NCBI GenBank assembly: GCA_049594615.1
Contig: JBMYJR010000008.1
Span: 1-64,000 of the forward strand
Direction of reading: 5' to 3'
DNA from: CAXPZW01 sp049594615
Lineage (GTDB): Bacteria; Bacteroidota; Bacteroidia; Flavobacteriales_D; Sanyastnellaceae
DNA length: 64,000 nucleotides
Shown here in pieces: positions 17,687 through 26,126 of the stretch. Within the stretch, counting starts at the first letter, position 1. The number at the start of each line of letters is the position of its first letter. The position numbers were made by a program, and so were the translations under genes. The notes under the pieces were generated by a model. That model saw only the letters and a list, made by a program, of their open reading frames with translations, was not told the origin of the DNA and did no database searches.

Positions 17687-19141
17687 ATGCAAGACATTCT
17701 ACGCCTATGCGCTCTTACGGCATTTTTGGCCACAACGACCTTCTCTCAGGCCCAAATGGCCAACGGTTCGTTCGTTCCCAATTTCGAAGCTGAAGACATC
17801 AACGGAAACTCCCACAACCTGTATGACTACTTGTCGCAAGGCTACAAGGTGATCATCGACGTGTCGGCCACCTGGTGCAGCCCTTGCTGGACCTACCACA
17901 CCAGCGGTGCACTGGAGGATGTTTGGGAGACTTACGGCCCGGACGGCACCGACGATGTAATTGTCATCTTTGTAGAAGGCGACGATTCAACCACCGCTGC
18001 TGACCTCGAAGGCACAAGCAGTGGGACCCAGGGTAATTGGATCGAGGGGACAGGCTACCCCATCATCGACAACGCAGGTTGGATCTACAATCTTTTGGAA
18101 TGTGTTTCCTACCCTACGGTTTACACCGTCTGTCCTGATGGGCGCATCTACGAGACCGGCCAGCTCGAGACTGCCGAGCACTGGGGTTTCATGGAAGACA
18201 TGACCTGCTCTGCTGCTACCTCAGATGTTGCAGTAAGTGCTTACACTGGCACCACCGCTGCATGCGAAGCTCCATTCAATGCTTCAATTGAGCTGACCAA
18301 CGTCGGCACCGAAGAACTCACCAGCGCCACTGTAGTGATGATGGGGTGTGATGATTGCCCCGTTGAACAAACTTGGAGTGGTTCACTGGGCTGGTGGGAA
18401 TCAGCGATGATGGACTTTGGTCTGGTGAACGCCGATAGCGACACCGACCTCGAGTTTGTGATCGACGCTGACGACGAGAACCCCGAGAACAACGACTGGC
18501 AAGCGTCAGTTGCTGTTGGAGCTGTTGAGGCCACCACTTGGTGGTACGTGGATGTCACTACCGATTGCTGGCCGGCGGAGACCACTTGGAGTGTGATCGA
18601 CGAGAACGGCAACGAAGTGATGACCGGTGGCCCTTACGAGGAAGGCCTTACCGAGTACAACCACGACTTTGGCTTGCCTGCTACCGGTTGCTACACCTTC
18701 GAATTCCGCGATGCAGATGGCAACGGACTCAACGGCTCTGCTTATCCAGCGTGTGGTGTGGACGGCAACGCCATGGCTTGGACCGCTGCGGGTACCGTAT
18801 GGAGCACAGACGGCTCGGTTCAGTTCTCAATGGAGCAAGCCAACGCCAACGCGAGCACTGTAACTGTGGAGGAGCAAGTCTTCGAGCAGTCACTGAGCGT
18901 ATACCCGAACCCTGTCCGTGATAACGCCACAGTAGCGTTCAACCTGATCAACGCAGAGGACGTCACTGTAGAGGTGTTCTCACTGCAAGGTCAGCGTGTG
19001 CTGAACGAGGACTTCGGCACTGTGCTGTCAGGCGAGCATCGCTTTGACCTGGACTTCGGCGGTTTGACCGCTGGCATGTACTTGGTGAACATTACTGCCG
19101 GTGAGGTGGTGATGACCCAACGCGTGACCGTAGCGAAGTAA
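17687..19141 (+). CDS. Secreted thioredoxin-fold protein with T9SS sorting domain
   Basis: 484 residues. Signal peptide through FSQAQ (about residue 23), then a TlpA-like thioredoxin domain (about 28-180) with redox motif WCSPCW (Cys64/Cys67) and cis-Pro context YPTVYTVCPDG. A middle region of beta-sandwich character (about 185-400) has paired cysteines. The C-terminal 80 residues are a T9SS domain (LSVYPNPVRDNATVAF ... RVTVAK). A redox-active thioredoxin domain exported to the cell surface is the notable feature; the partner is unknown. Own promoter and terminator. Confidence 0.88.
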   Translation: MQDILRLCALTAFLATTTFSQAQMANGSFVPNFEAEDINGNSHNLYDYLSQGYKVIIDVSATWCSPCWTYHTSGALEDVWETYGPDGTDDVIVIFVEGDDSTTAADLEGTSSGTQGNWIEGTGYPIIDNAGWIYNLLECVSYPTVYTVCPDGRIYETGQLETAEHWGFMEDMTCSAATSDVAVSAYTGTTAACEAPFNASIELTNVGTEELTSATVVMMGCDDCPVEQTWSGSLGWWESAMMDFGLVNADSDTDLEFVIDADDENPENNDWQASVAVGAVEATTWWYVDVTTDCWPAETTWSVIDENGNEVMTGGPYEEGLTEYNHDFGLPATGCYTFEFRDADGNGLNGSAYPACGVDGNAMAWTAAGTVWSTDGSVQFSMEQANANASTVTVEEQVFEQSLSVYPNPVRDNATVAFNLINAEDVTVEVFSLQGQRVLNEDFGTVLSGEHRFDLDFGGLTAGMYLVNITAGEVVMTQRVTVAK

Positions 19142-19159
19142 CCCTTCGTCCATCATAGA

Positions 19160-19191
19160 AAACGGCGCTCCAGTGGGGCGCCGTTTTTTTA
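19160..19191. terminator. Bidirectional terminator between the T9SS thioredoxin gene and plsC
   Basis: CGGCGCTCC (19163-19171) pairs with GGGGCGCCG (19175-19183), with A residues on the left and seven T on the right. It serves the plus-strand gene and, within a few bases of the stop, the convergent plsC. Confidence 0.85.
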
Positions 19192-19914
19192 TGCCTTGTT
19201 TTTTTGCATCAGCGCTGCGACTGCTTCTTGAGTAACAGCAGCAAACGCCTCAGGAGTAGGATCAGATAGGGAGCTCGGATAGATGGGTTTACCCACTGTC
19301 AAGCGTACTTTGGCGGGCTTGAGTACCCAACCTCCTTTGGGCAGCACACGATTCACCTCCACGAGCGCAATCGGCACTACAGGAATATCGCCCTTCAATG
19401 CGATGATAAATGACCCCCGACGGAACAATTGGAGTTCACCGTCCGCACTCCGAGACCCTTCAGGGAAGGTCAATACGTTCTTGCCATGCTTGATGAGTTC
19501 TGCCGCACGCTTCATGCTTTGCATGGCTTGCTCACGGTTGCTTCGGTTGATGAAGATCATGCCCGTCACGGTTACGTACCATCCCAGTCCGGGCACTTTC
19601 TTGAGCGACTCTTTGGCCACGAAATACAATGGAAAGGGGGTGTTGCCGCAAATGGCCGGGATGTCCATCAACGAGCTGTGATTGGCGCAATAGATCGAGG
19701 GTGTAGACAGGTCCACTTGATCCATGCCGTCAACTTCCACGCGCATGCCAGTGATGCCATTGACAAAGGGACTCCAGATCTTGTGACTGACGACCATCAC
19801 CGTGGTGTCGGTGGAGAACCCAAACAGGCGCATCAGTACGCCAACAGCACCACAGATGAAGGTGGCCATGAAAATCAGCAAAATGCGAATGGGGGCAAGT
19901 AGGGCGTGGATCAC
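19189..19914 (-). CDS. plsC: 1-acyl-sn-glycerol-3-phosphate acyltransferase
   Basis: 241 residues, full length for PlsC. Adds the second acyl chain to lysophosphatidic acid at the inner membrane. An N-terminal hydrophobic segment (about 5-30) precedes the catalytic NHSSLMD (NHx4D, His79/Asp84), the substrate-binding FINRSNREQ and FPEGSRS (about 150-156). It overlaps the upstream pseudouridine synthase by 4 bp, so the two are translationally coupled. Confidence 0.94.
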   Translation of the reverse strand: MIHALLAPIRILLIFMATFICGAVGVLMRLFGFSTDTTVMVVSHKIWSPFVNGITGMRVEVDGMDQVDLSTPSIYCANHSSLMDIPAICGNTPFPLYFVAKESLKKVPGLGWYVTVTGMIFINRSNREQAMQSMKRAAELIKHGKNVLTFPEGSRSADGELQLFRRGSFIIALKGDIPVVPIALVEVNRVLPKGGWVLKPAKVRLTVGKPIYPSSLSDPTPEAFAAVTQEAVAALMQKNKA

Positions 19915-20489
19915 AGCTGCAGCAGTCGGTAGGCGTCTTCGCGGGAGATGGCGCGCACTTGGCCCGAAGGCAAATCGCCCAACTCCAGGTCTTCAATGCT
20001 CCAGCGGATGAGTCGCAGGGTGGGGAAGCCGATAGCGGCCGTCATTTTACGCACCTGTCGGTTCTTGCCTTCCACCAAGGTCATGGCAATCCAACTGTCT
20101 GGAACGGTCTTGCGCACGCGTACCGGCGGGTTGCGCTCCCACACTTCGGGCGGGTCCATCAAGACGCCTTTTGCCGGGCGTGTGCGGAACGGCTTCTTGC
20201 GAATGGAGATGTTCAATGGACGTTCAAAGGCCTGCAGATCATTGTCGGTTGGCGACCCTTCTACCTGCACCCAATAGGTCCGGGCATGCTGACGATCCGG
20301 ATCCAGCAGGAGGCTGTTCACAGCTTTGTCGTTGGTCAGCAGCAGCAGCCCTTCGGAGTCCGCGTCGAGGCGTCCCACAGGATACACATCATTGGGGACG
20401 TCCAAGATTTGGCCGAGGCCCGGACGGTTGCCTTCGTCGGTGAATTGGCTGAGGTAGCCGAAGGGTTTGTTGAGTACGAAGTATTCCAC
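19911..20489 (-). CDS. rluE: 23S rRNA pseudouridine synthase, RsuA/RluE type
   Basis: 192 residues. Lacks an S4 domain and starts directly with the catalytic domain, as RluE does. The family motif GRLDADSEGLLLLTND carries the catalytic Asp42; EGKNRQVRKM and a GFPTLRLIRW-like strand complete the fold. RluE modifies U2457 of 23S rRNA; the exact site here is inferred by length and similarity. First gene of a two-gene operon with plsC. Confidence 0.9.
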   Translation of the reverse strand: MEYFVLNKPFGYLSQFTDEGNRPGLGQILDVPNDVYPVGRLDADSEGLLLLTNDKAVNSLLLDPDRQHARTYWVQVEGSPTDNDLQAFERPLNISIRKKPFRTRPAKGVLMDPPEVWERNPPVRVRKTVPDSWIAMTLVEGKNRQVRKMTAAIGFPTLRLIRWSIEDLELGDLPSGQVRAISREDAYRLLQL

Positions 20490-20550
20490 AGGTGCGAAGC
20501 GTTAAGCAAAACGCGAATATCGGGTGAATCTGGTAACGTACCTTGGCCCT

Positions 20551-21633
20551 GTGAAGCGGATTGTTCTTTTGTGTTTGCTTGCATGGAGCTCTTTGGCCCA
20601 AGCGCAACGTCCAGACACCACTTCCCGCAAGGGCAATTGGGTTGGCGTGCCCGTGCTGTTCCGCTTGCCGGAGACGGGCTGGGGAGCAGGCGCAGCGGCA
20701 ATGCACACCCGCTTTTTGGGCAACGCGAGCACCACGCCACCCAGTCAAATCCAATTCGGATTCGCCTATACCCAAAACAAGCAGCTGTTGGTGTACCTCC
20801 CGTTCCAGCTGTACGCGGCCGACGACCGTTGGCGCGCAAAAGGGGAGGTAGGGTACTACCGCTACTCGTACTTCTACTACGGCCGTGGCAATGAGCTGCA
20901 GGATCCCGAAGGTGAGCGGTTTTATGTGACCTTTCCGCGTTTGCGCTTGGATTGGCTCTTTCCGCTAAGCATCCAAAGACATTTTGCAGGCGTGCGCTAC
21001 TGGTTTGAAGACTACCAAGTGGACACCGATCGGTACACATCCGGAGGGTATTTCGATACGGGCATTGTGCCGGGTGGCACGGGAAGTACCATTAGCGGAT
21101 TGGGTGGAGCCTACCTCGTGGACCACCGCGATCATGTCATGCAGCCCAAACAAGGGTGGTATGTCGAGGCCAGCTACCAGCACTTCTCGCAAGCACTCGG
21201 GGGGTCAAGCGGCTTTGATCGGTACCGCTTGGATATCCGCGGTTACCGCAACTTGAAAGACATCCACACCTTGGCCTCGCGCCTGTGGCTAGAATATGGC
21301 ACTGGAGATGTGCCGTTTCAGCAATTGGCCCTCATGGGCGGATCGCGACGCATGCGCGGGTTTTACGAGGGGCGGTTTCGCGACCGCAATGCCATCATCT
21401 GGCAAGGGGAGTGCCGGTTGGACATTCGGGAGCGCTGGGGCGCTGTGGCCTTTGCGAGCCTCGGCATGGTGGCCAGTCAACCGCAAGGCTTTGCGCTCAA
21501 GCATCTGCGCAACACCTACGGCATAGGCGCTCGTTTTGAATTGGATCAAGCCTCCAGGCTCAACCTGCGTTTTGATGTGGGCGTGGGAGAGGGCAAGCTG
21601 CAGACCTACTTTACCTTTGGAGAGGCCTTCTAG
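20551..21633 (+). CDS. Omp85/surface antigen (D15)-like outer-membrane beta-barrel protein
   Basis: About 360 residues starting at GTG 20551 with signal peptide VKRIVLLCLLAWSSLAQAQ. The mature part has alternating aromatic beta-strands, for example YYRYSYFYYGRGNEL, and a C-terminal block matching the bacterial surface antigen barrel: GGSRRMRGFYEGRFRDRN, then GECRLDIRERWG and GVGEGKLQTYFTFGEAF with terminal Phe. There are no POTRA domains, so this is a barrel-only patatin/TamA-like member of unknown cargo. A GTG at 20524 is an alternative start. TACCTTGG at 20539-20546 is a weak -7 candidate. Confidence 0.8.
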   Translation: MKRIVLLCLLAWSSLAQAQRPDTTSRKGNWVGVPVLFRLPETGWGAGAAAMHTRFLGNASTTPPSQIQFGFAYTQNKQLLVYLPFQLYAADDRWRAKGEVGYYRYSYFYYGRGNELQDPEGERFYVTFPRLRLDWLFPLSIQRHFAGVRYWFEDYQVDTDRYTSGGYFDTGIVPGGTGSTISGLGGAYLVDHRDHVMQPKQGWYVEASYQHFSQALGGSSGFDRYRLDIRGYRNLKDIHTLASRLWLEYGTGDVPFQQLALMGGSRRMRGFYEGRFRDRNAIIWQGECRLDIRERWGAVAFASLGMVASQPQGFALKHLRNTYGIGARFELDQASRLNLRFDVGVGEGKLQTYFTFGEAF

Positions 21634-21635
21634 TG

Positions 21636-22193
21636 CTACTCCTCACCAGAATCCGAACCGATCTCGCTCAGGCGCTTGGGCGGCGTAAACAAGGTCACGC
21701 TATCGGGGTCTTGTATGATCAGATCCTGCAGCGTGTTGCGGTTGTACCACGTTTGTACACCGGCGCAGTTGTTCTTCTGCAGGTTGCATACTTCCTTCAG
21801 AATGACCGAATCCGCGGTCAAGTGCAGCGGTACAAAATCCACATAAAAGGGAATGGAGTCGGTGCGGTATACAGTACCATCCGGACGAGGCACCTCAATC
21901 GGTTTGAGGTGGGCATCCAAGTGCAACGAATCGTTGCGCACCTCCCAGTGGTGGATGTACATGGTGTTGCTCAGGATGGACTGCCCACTGCGCGACACGT
22001 ACCAGTGGCCCGTGCGGTTGGGACGCAATTCCAAGTGTTCCAAGTCGTCACCTGAGGTGACGCCAAAGCCGGCATAGGTCTTCTCCCAAAAGCCTGCTAC
22101 GGCTTGCTCCAAGGGAGTGAGATCGTGCTTGGGCTCGGGCTTGCAGCCGGCCAAGATCAGCAGTGCTGCGGAAATCAATGTTAGTCGACCCAT
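21636..22193 (-). CDS. Lipoprotein of unknown function
   Basis: 185 residues starting MGRLTLISAALLILAGCKPEP, with lipobox LAGC. The remainder is hydrophilic and beta-rich (ELRPNRTGHWYVSRSG, YIHHWEVRNDSLHLD), a pattern seen in small lipocalin-like or DUF-type lipoproteins, but I do not recognise the family. The ATG at 22193 overlaps the stop of the upstream beta-propeller lipoprotein by 13 bp, so the two are probably cotranslated. Convergent with the barrel gene. Confidence 0.75.
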   Translation of the reverse strand: MGRLTLISAALLILAGCKPEPKHDLTPLEQAVAGFWEKTYAGFGVTSGDDLEHLELRPNRTGHWYVSRSGQSILSNTMYIHHWEVRNDSLHLDAHLKPIEVPRPDGTVYRTDSIPFYVDFVPLHLTADSVILKEVCNLQKNNCAGVQTWYNRNTLQDLIIQDPDSVTLFTPPKRLSEIGSDSGEE

Positions 22194-23323
22194 TCTGCCA
22201 GAAATAAGTTGGTGTCGCGGGTGCGTCCGTTGTGGCGGTTGCTGCCCCACACCAAGTACTTCCCGTCGTAAGAGAACATCGGGAAGGAATCAAATGATTT
22301 GTCAAAAGTCACCTGCTCCAAGCCGGTGCCATCAGTGCCGATCATGTAGATGTTGAACGGGAAGCCGTAATCACTCGCGTGGTTAGAGCTAAACACCACT
22401 TTGTCTCCTGAAGGATGGAAGAAGGGTGCCCAGTTGGCGTTGCCCAAATCGGTCAGCTGGCGGGCGTTGGTGCCGTCAGCGTTGGCAATGAAGAGTTCCA
22501 TGTCCATGGGTTGCACCATGTCTTGGGCCAACAGTTCGGTGTATTGCTTGACTTCTTCGGGAGTCTTGGGACGGCTTGAACGCCAAATGATCTGTGATCC
22601 ATCGGGCGAGAAAAACGCGCCGCCGTCGTATCCCAAGGTGTTGGTGATCTGGGTTTTGTTGGCCCCGTCGATGTCCATCACCCACAGTTCCAAGTCGCCG
22701 CTGCGGGTAGAAGTGAAGACGATCTTATCGCCTTTGGGTGAGACTGTCGCCTCGGCATCGTATCCGGGGTGATCGGTCAGTCGCTGGGTGATGTTGCCTT
22801 CGAGGTCCGCCACGAAAATGTCGAACTCCGAATACACCTGCCACACGTACTTGCCGTTGTTGCGCAGTGGGGCAGGAGGGCACAACTTGTGCTCCAGGTG
22901 GGTGGAAGCATAAACGATGGTGCTGTCGCCGGGCATAAAGTATGCGCAGGTGGTGCGGCCATCGCCGGTAGAGACCAATTTAGGCAGCTCAACCTTTTGG
23001 TCGCGCTCAAGGTCCATTACAAAGATCTGATCGCACTCGGTTTGGAAACGCGCACTGGTGGCCTGGAACACGAGTTTGGAATCGTCAAAGCTCCAGTAAG
23101 CTTCGGCGTTGTCGCCGCCGTAGGTGAGCTGACGGACGTTACGCAGGTGCACTTCGTCTTTGTAGCGCAGGCTGTCTTGTGCAGACACGCCAAAGGTGCG
23201 CTGCGGGTCTTGCGCCTCGGTGTCAGGAGTGCTTTTAGGACTGGAGTCAGACGCTTCTGTTGCGGGCTGACCGCAAGAGAAGGCCAAAACAGCCAAAAAA
23301 AGGAGGAGTGGTGTGTGCTTCAT
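22181..23323 (-). CDS. TolB-like beta-propeller lipoprotein (PD40/WD40-like repeats)
   Basis: 380 residues. Signal and lipobox MKHTPLLLFLAVLAFSCG, a Ser/Thr-rich linker to residue 45, then at least five TolB-type repeats, e.g. EATVSPKGDKIVFTSTRSGD, GAFFSPDGSQIIWRSSR and APFFHPSGDKVVFSSN, each followed by an hhhM-D-x-D-G turn. No peptidase domain follows. Such periplasmic propellers bind peptides or polysaccharide; the ligand here is unknown. Operon with the downstream 185-residue lipoprotein. Confidence 0.87.
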   Translation of the reverse strand: MKHTPLLLFLAVLAFSCGQPATEASDSSPKSTPDTEAQDPQRTFGVSAQDSLRYKDEVHLRNVRQLTYGGDNAEAYWSFDDSKLVFQATSARFQTECDQIFVMDLERDQKVELPKLVSTGDGRTTCAYFMPGDSTIVYASTHLEHKLCPPAPLRNNGKYVWQVYSEFDIFVADLEGNITQRLTDHPGYDAEATVSPKGDKIVFTSTRSGDLELWVMDIDGANKTQITNTLGYDGGAFFSPDGSQIIWRSSRPKTPEEVKQYTELLAQDMVQPMDMELFIANADGTNARQLTDLGNANWAPFFHPSGDKVVFSSNHASDYGFPFNIYMIGTDGTGLEQVTFDKSFDSFPMFSYDGKYLVWGSNRHNGRTRDTNLFLAEWVD

Positions 23324-23395
23324 TGCTGGTGCAAAATTAGCGCCTTTCTACAGGTCTGTCCAAAGGGCGACGGGCCCAATTGGCACGGTATTGGA

Positions 23396-23425
23396 TTTTG
23401 CCGGTATGGAAAATGACTAATTTCG
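23396..23425 (+). promoter_or_regulatory. Probable promoter of the TPR protein gene
   Basis: TTTTG (23396-23400), 17-bp spacer, TAATTTCG (23418-23425), one mismatch from TAnnTTTG. Predicted leader about 20 nt. Confidence 0.45.
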
Positions 23426-23452
23426 CATCACATTTAAAAAAATCGGATCCAA

Positions 23453-24586
23453 ATGAAAACGCTTTTGGCCATCGCCTGCTCTGTGTTGCTTGCTACCACT
23501 GCATTTGCGCAACCTGAAGTCACCAAAGCCTACAACGCCAACCGCGCCGGTGATTACGCCGACGCAGCCGGCTACATTGATCAAGCCATCGCCAACCCCA
23601 AGGCGGCGACCAAAGAAAAAACCTGGCGCTACCGCGGCCAGATCTTTTTCAACATTGCACAAGATTCGTCACTGCGCGCTCAGTTTCCAGATGCCATCAG
23701 CACCAGCATCGAGAGCTACCAAAAAGCCAAGGAGATTGACGCCCGCGGTTCGTACGAGAAAGAAAACAACATCGCGCTCACCAATCTGCAGCTCTTGGCA
23801 TCCAACCAAGCCATCGACGCGTACAACGTCGGAGACTATGCCGGTGCAGCCAAGGGTTTTGATGTGGCCACCGCGCTTGCTTCAACCTTTGGTGTAACCG
23901 ACACCTTGTTGATCTTCAACAGTGCGCTCAGCCATGAGAAGGCCGGCAATGCAGCGCAAGCCATAGCGGGCTATAAGCGCTGTGGTGAGCTGAACTACAA
24001 CGTACCCAATGTGTACATCTTCGCGGCGAACATCCACAAGGCCCAAGAGGACACCACCGCGGCACTCAACCTGTTGCAAGAAGCGCGCATGTCGCACCCG
24101 CGCGACCAAAGCATCATCATTGAGACCCTGAACATCTACCTGACCCGCGGCGATTATGACCAGGCGCTGACCAACCTGCAGGCCGCCGCAGAAGGAGATC
24201 CCACCAACGAGGTGCTGTTCTTCTCGATGGGTTCAGTAAACGACCAACTCGGCAACTTTGAAGCCGCTGAGGAGTCCTACCAAAAAGCCCTGGCCATCAA
24301 GCCGGATTACTTTGACGCCAACTACAACTTGGGTGCACTCTACTTTAACCAAGGCGTAGAGAAAGTAAACGCCGCCAACGAAATCAAGGACAACAAGAAG
24401 TACACTGCTGCCTTGGATGAAGCCAACGGCATCTTCGACAAAGCCCGTCCATACCTGGAAAAGGCACATGAAGTGATGCCCGAAGACGAGTCCACCATGC
24501 GCTCATTGCGCGACGTGTACGTACGTTTGGGTGAGGACGACCTCTTTTTGGAGATCAACAACAAGATCAAAGCCCTCGGCAACTAA
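23453..24586 (+). CDS. Exported TPR-repeat protein
   Basis: 377 residues. Signal peptide MKTLLAIACSVLLATTAFAQ, then tetratricopeptide repeats: AYNANRAGDYADAAGYIDQA (about 24-43), NAQ/ALSHEKAGNAAQAIAGYKRC, NIYLTRGDYDQALTNLQAA and GSVNDQLGNFEAAEESYQKALAIKPDYFDANYNLGALYFNQG-type units. TPRs mediate protein-protein contacts, here probably in the periplasm. No enzymatic domain. Own promoter and terminator. Confidence 0.88.
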   Translation: MKTLLAIACSVLLATTAFAQPEVTKAYNANRAGDYADAAGYIDQAIANPKAATKEKTWRYRGQIFFNIAQDSSLRAQFPDAISTSIESYQKAKEIDARGSYEKENNIALTNLQLLASNQAIDAYNVGDYAGAAKGFDVATALASTFGVTDTLLIFNSALSHEKAGNAAQAIAGYKRCGELNYNVPNVYIFAANIHKAQEDTTAALNLLQEARMSHPRDQSIIIETLNIYLTRGDYDQALTNLQAAAEGDPTNEVLFFSMGSVNDQLGNFEAAEESYQKALAIKPDYFDANYNLGALYFNQGVEKVNAANEIKDNKKYTAALDEANGIFDKARPYLEKAHEVMPEDESTMRSLRDVYVRLGEDDLFLEINNKIKALGN

Positions 24587-24608
24587 GCCCAGCGCTCCCG
24601 ATAGACTT

Positions 24609-24640
24609 GAAAGGCCCGCCATCTGGTGGGCCTTTTTTTT
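24609..24640 (+). terminator. Terminator of the TPR protein gene
   Basis: GGCCCGCC (24613-24620) pairs with GGTGGGCC (24625-24632), followed by eight T residues; the next gene starts 14 bp later. Confidence 0.85.
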
Positions 24641-24653
24641 GTTTCTTCCCGCC

Positions 24654-25517
24654 ATGAGATTGATCTGGGGCGTGATGCGCTGGGGCGTTTGGGGCGCCAA
24701 TTTGAATCCCACCCAAGTACGGTCGCTGATCGAAACAGGGTTGGAACACGGCATCACCGATTACGACCATGCTGACATCTACGGCGGCTACACCACCGAG
24801 GCCTTGTTTGGCAATGCGCTGGAAGGACACTCTTCGCTGCGCGACAAGCTCACTTTGATCACAAAGTGCGGCATTGCGTATCCGCATGACTCACAACCAC
24901 AACTGAAGCTCAAGCACTACAACACCACCGGGGCTTACATGAAGCATAGGGTAGAGGAGAGCCTGCGCTTTTTACGCACCGACTACATCGATCGTTTGCT
25001 CATTCACCGCCCGGATGTGTTGTTGGACGGGGAGGAGGTGGCCCAAACAGTAGAAGACCTCAAGAAGTCAGGCAAGATCCGCAGTTTTGGCGTGTCTAAT
25101 TTTTCTCCAACCAAAGCCGAAATGCTGCACCAATGCACGCCTTTGGAAGAGCATCAGGTGGAAATACACCCGCTACACCTGTTGCCGTTTGAAGACGGCA
25201 CTTTGGACCAATGCCAGCAGTACAACTGGTCCCCAACCGCATGGTCACCGTTGGCAGGAGGGAAGGTGCTCAACCCCACCACTGAACGCGAACAACGCGT
25301 GGCAGAGGCCTTAGGTCGTGTCGGCGCCAACTACAACTTGGATCGTGCCCAAACCGCCATTGCTTGGCTGATGAAACACCCTGCAGGGATTCGACCCATT
25401 TTGGGTACGGCCAATGCATCGCGCTTGCCGGGCATGATCCAGGCGGCCGAAACCGACTTGGACATCCAAGACTGGTATGAGGTGTGGAGCGCATCTACCG
25501 GTGAAAAGGTACCTTAG
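24654..25517 (+). CDS. Aldo/keto reductase
   Basis: 287 residues, TIM-barrel NADPH-dependent oxidoreductase. Catalytic tetrad visible: Asp38 and Tyr43 in DYDHADIYGGY, Lys71 in ITKCG, His118 in LLIHRPD. The cofactor-binding end is SFGVSNFSP and RPILGTANASRL. It resembles the YdhF subgroup of AKRs; substrate unknown. The start is ATG 24654, just past the terminator of the TPR gene; the longer open frame upstream runs through that terminator and is rejected. Confidence 0.92.
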   Translation: MRLIWGVMRWGVWGANLNPTQVRSLIETGLEHGITDYDHADIYGGYTTEALFGNALEGHSSLRDKLTLITKCGIAYPHDSQPQLKLKHYNTTGAYMKHRVEESLRFLRTDYIDRLLIHRPDVLLDGEEVAQTVEDLKKSGKIRSFGVSNFSPTKAEMLHQCTPLEEHQVEIHPLHLLPFEDGTLDQCQQYNWSPTAWSPLAGGKVLNPTTEREQRVAEALGRVGANYNLDRAQTAIAWLMKHPAGIRPILGTANASRLPGMIQAAETDLDIQDWYEVWSASTGEKVP

Positions 25518-25550
25518 ACTCACACACGCTCATCACATTACTCGGCCTTC

Positions 25551-25931
25551 ATGGACACCACCAACAAAACGCTCATCTGGAAATCTTCATTTTTAGGGGA
25601 ATATGCAGGAGTGAAGACGGCGCTTGAGTTGGACGGCATCGAAGTCTACCTGCGCAACGAGCTCACCACCAACGTACTCAGCGTGGAGGCGTCCAGCGGC
25701 ACTGAGATGTGGATTGACGCCGAAAACCACGAGCGCGCCATCCAAGTCCTGTACGACAAAGGTATGATCAGCCGCCTGGCCTACAACGAATCCATGGGCA
25801 ACCCGCATCATCCCGAGGATGCAGCCGAACTCGCCAAGTCCAAACAGCACATGCGCAACCGTGTGTTTGCAATAGTCATTGCCATTGCTTTGGCGTTGGC
25901 CAGCATTTGGATCGTGAAAGAGTGTGTGTAG
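25551..25931 (+). CDS. DUF2007-type small protein with C-terminal membrane anchor
   Basis: 126 residues. The N-terminal 70 residues fit the DUF2007 (putative signal-transducing, PII-like) pattern: FLGEYAGVKTALELDGIEVYL, then EMWIDAENHERAIQVL. A single hydrophobic helix (about 103-121, FAIVIAIALALASIWIV) ends the protein. Function unknown. It follows the aldo/keto reductase after 33 bp and may share its transcript. The 195 bp after it are AT-rich in the middle and hold nothing I recognise. Confidence 0.78.
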   Translation: MDTTNKTLIWKSSFLGEYAGVKTALELDGIEVYLRNELTTNVLSVEASSGTEMWIDAENHERAIQVLYDKGMISRLAYNESMGNPHHPEDAAELAKSKQHMRNRVFAIVIAIALALASIWIVKECV

Positions 25932-26126
25932 GGTTCATGTGCCAGTCTCAACTAAACAAGAGCGTAGTCAGCTAACCAGAGGCGGGTGATGAGGTCGCGC
26001 ACAATTCGTAGGGCTGACACCTCCGGAGCGGGTTAACATAATATTAATTATGAGTCAGAAGGTTGATGATCGAGTAAGCCCGCGTTCCTGCACGTAGCGC
26101 AACTGCTTCAAGGAAATCAGCAGAGA

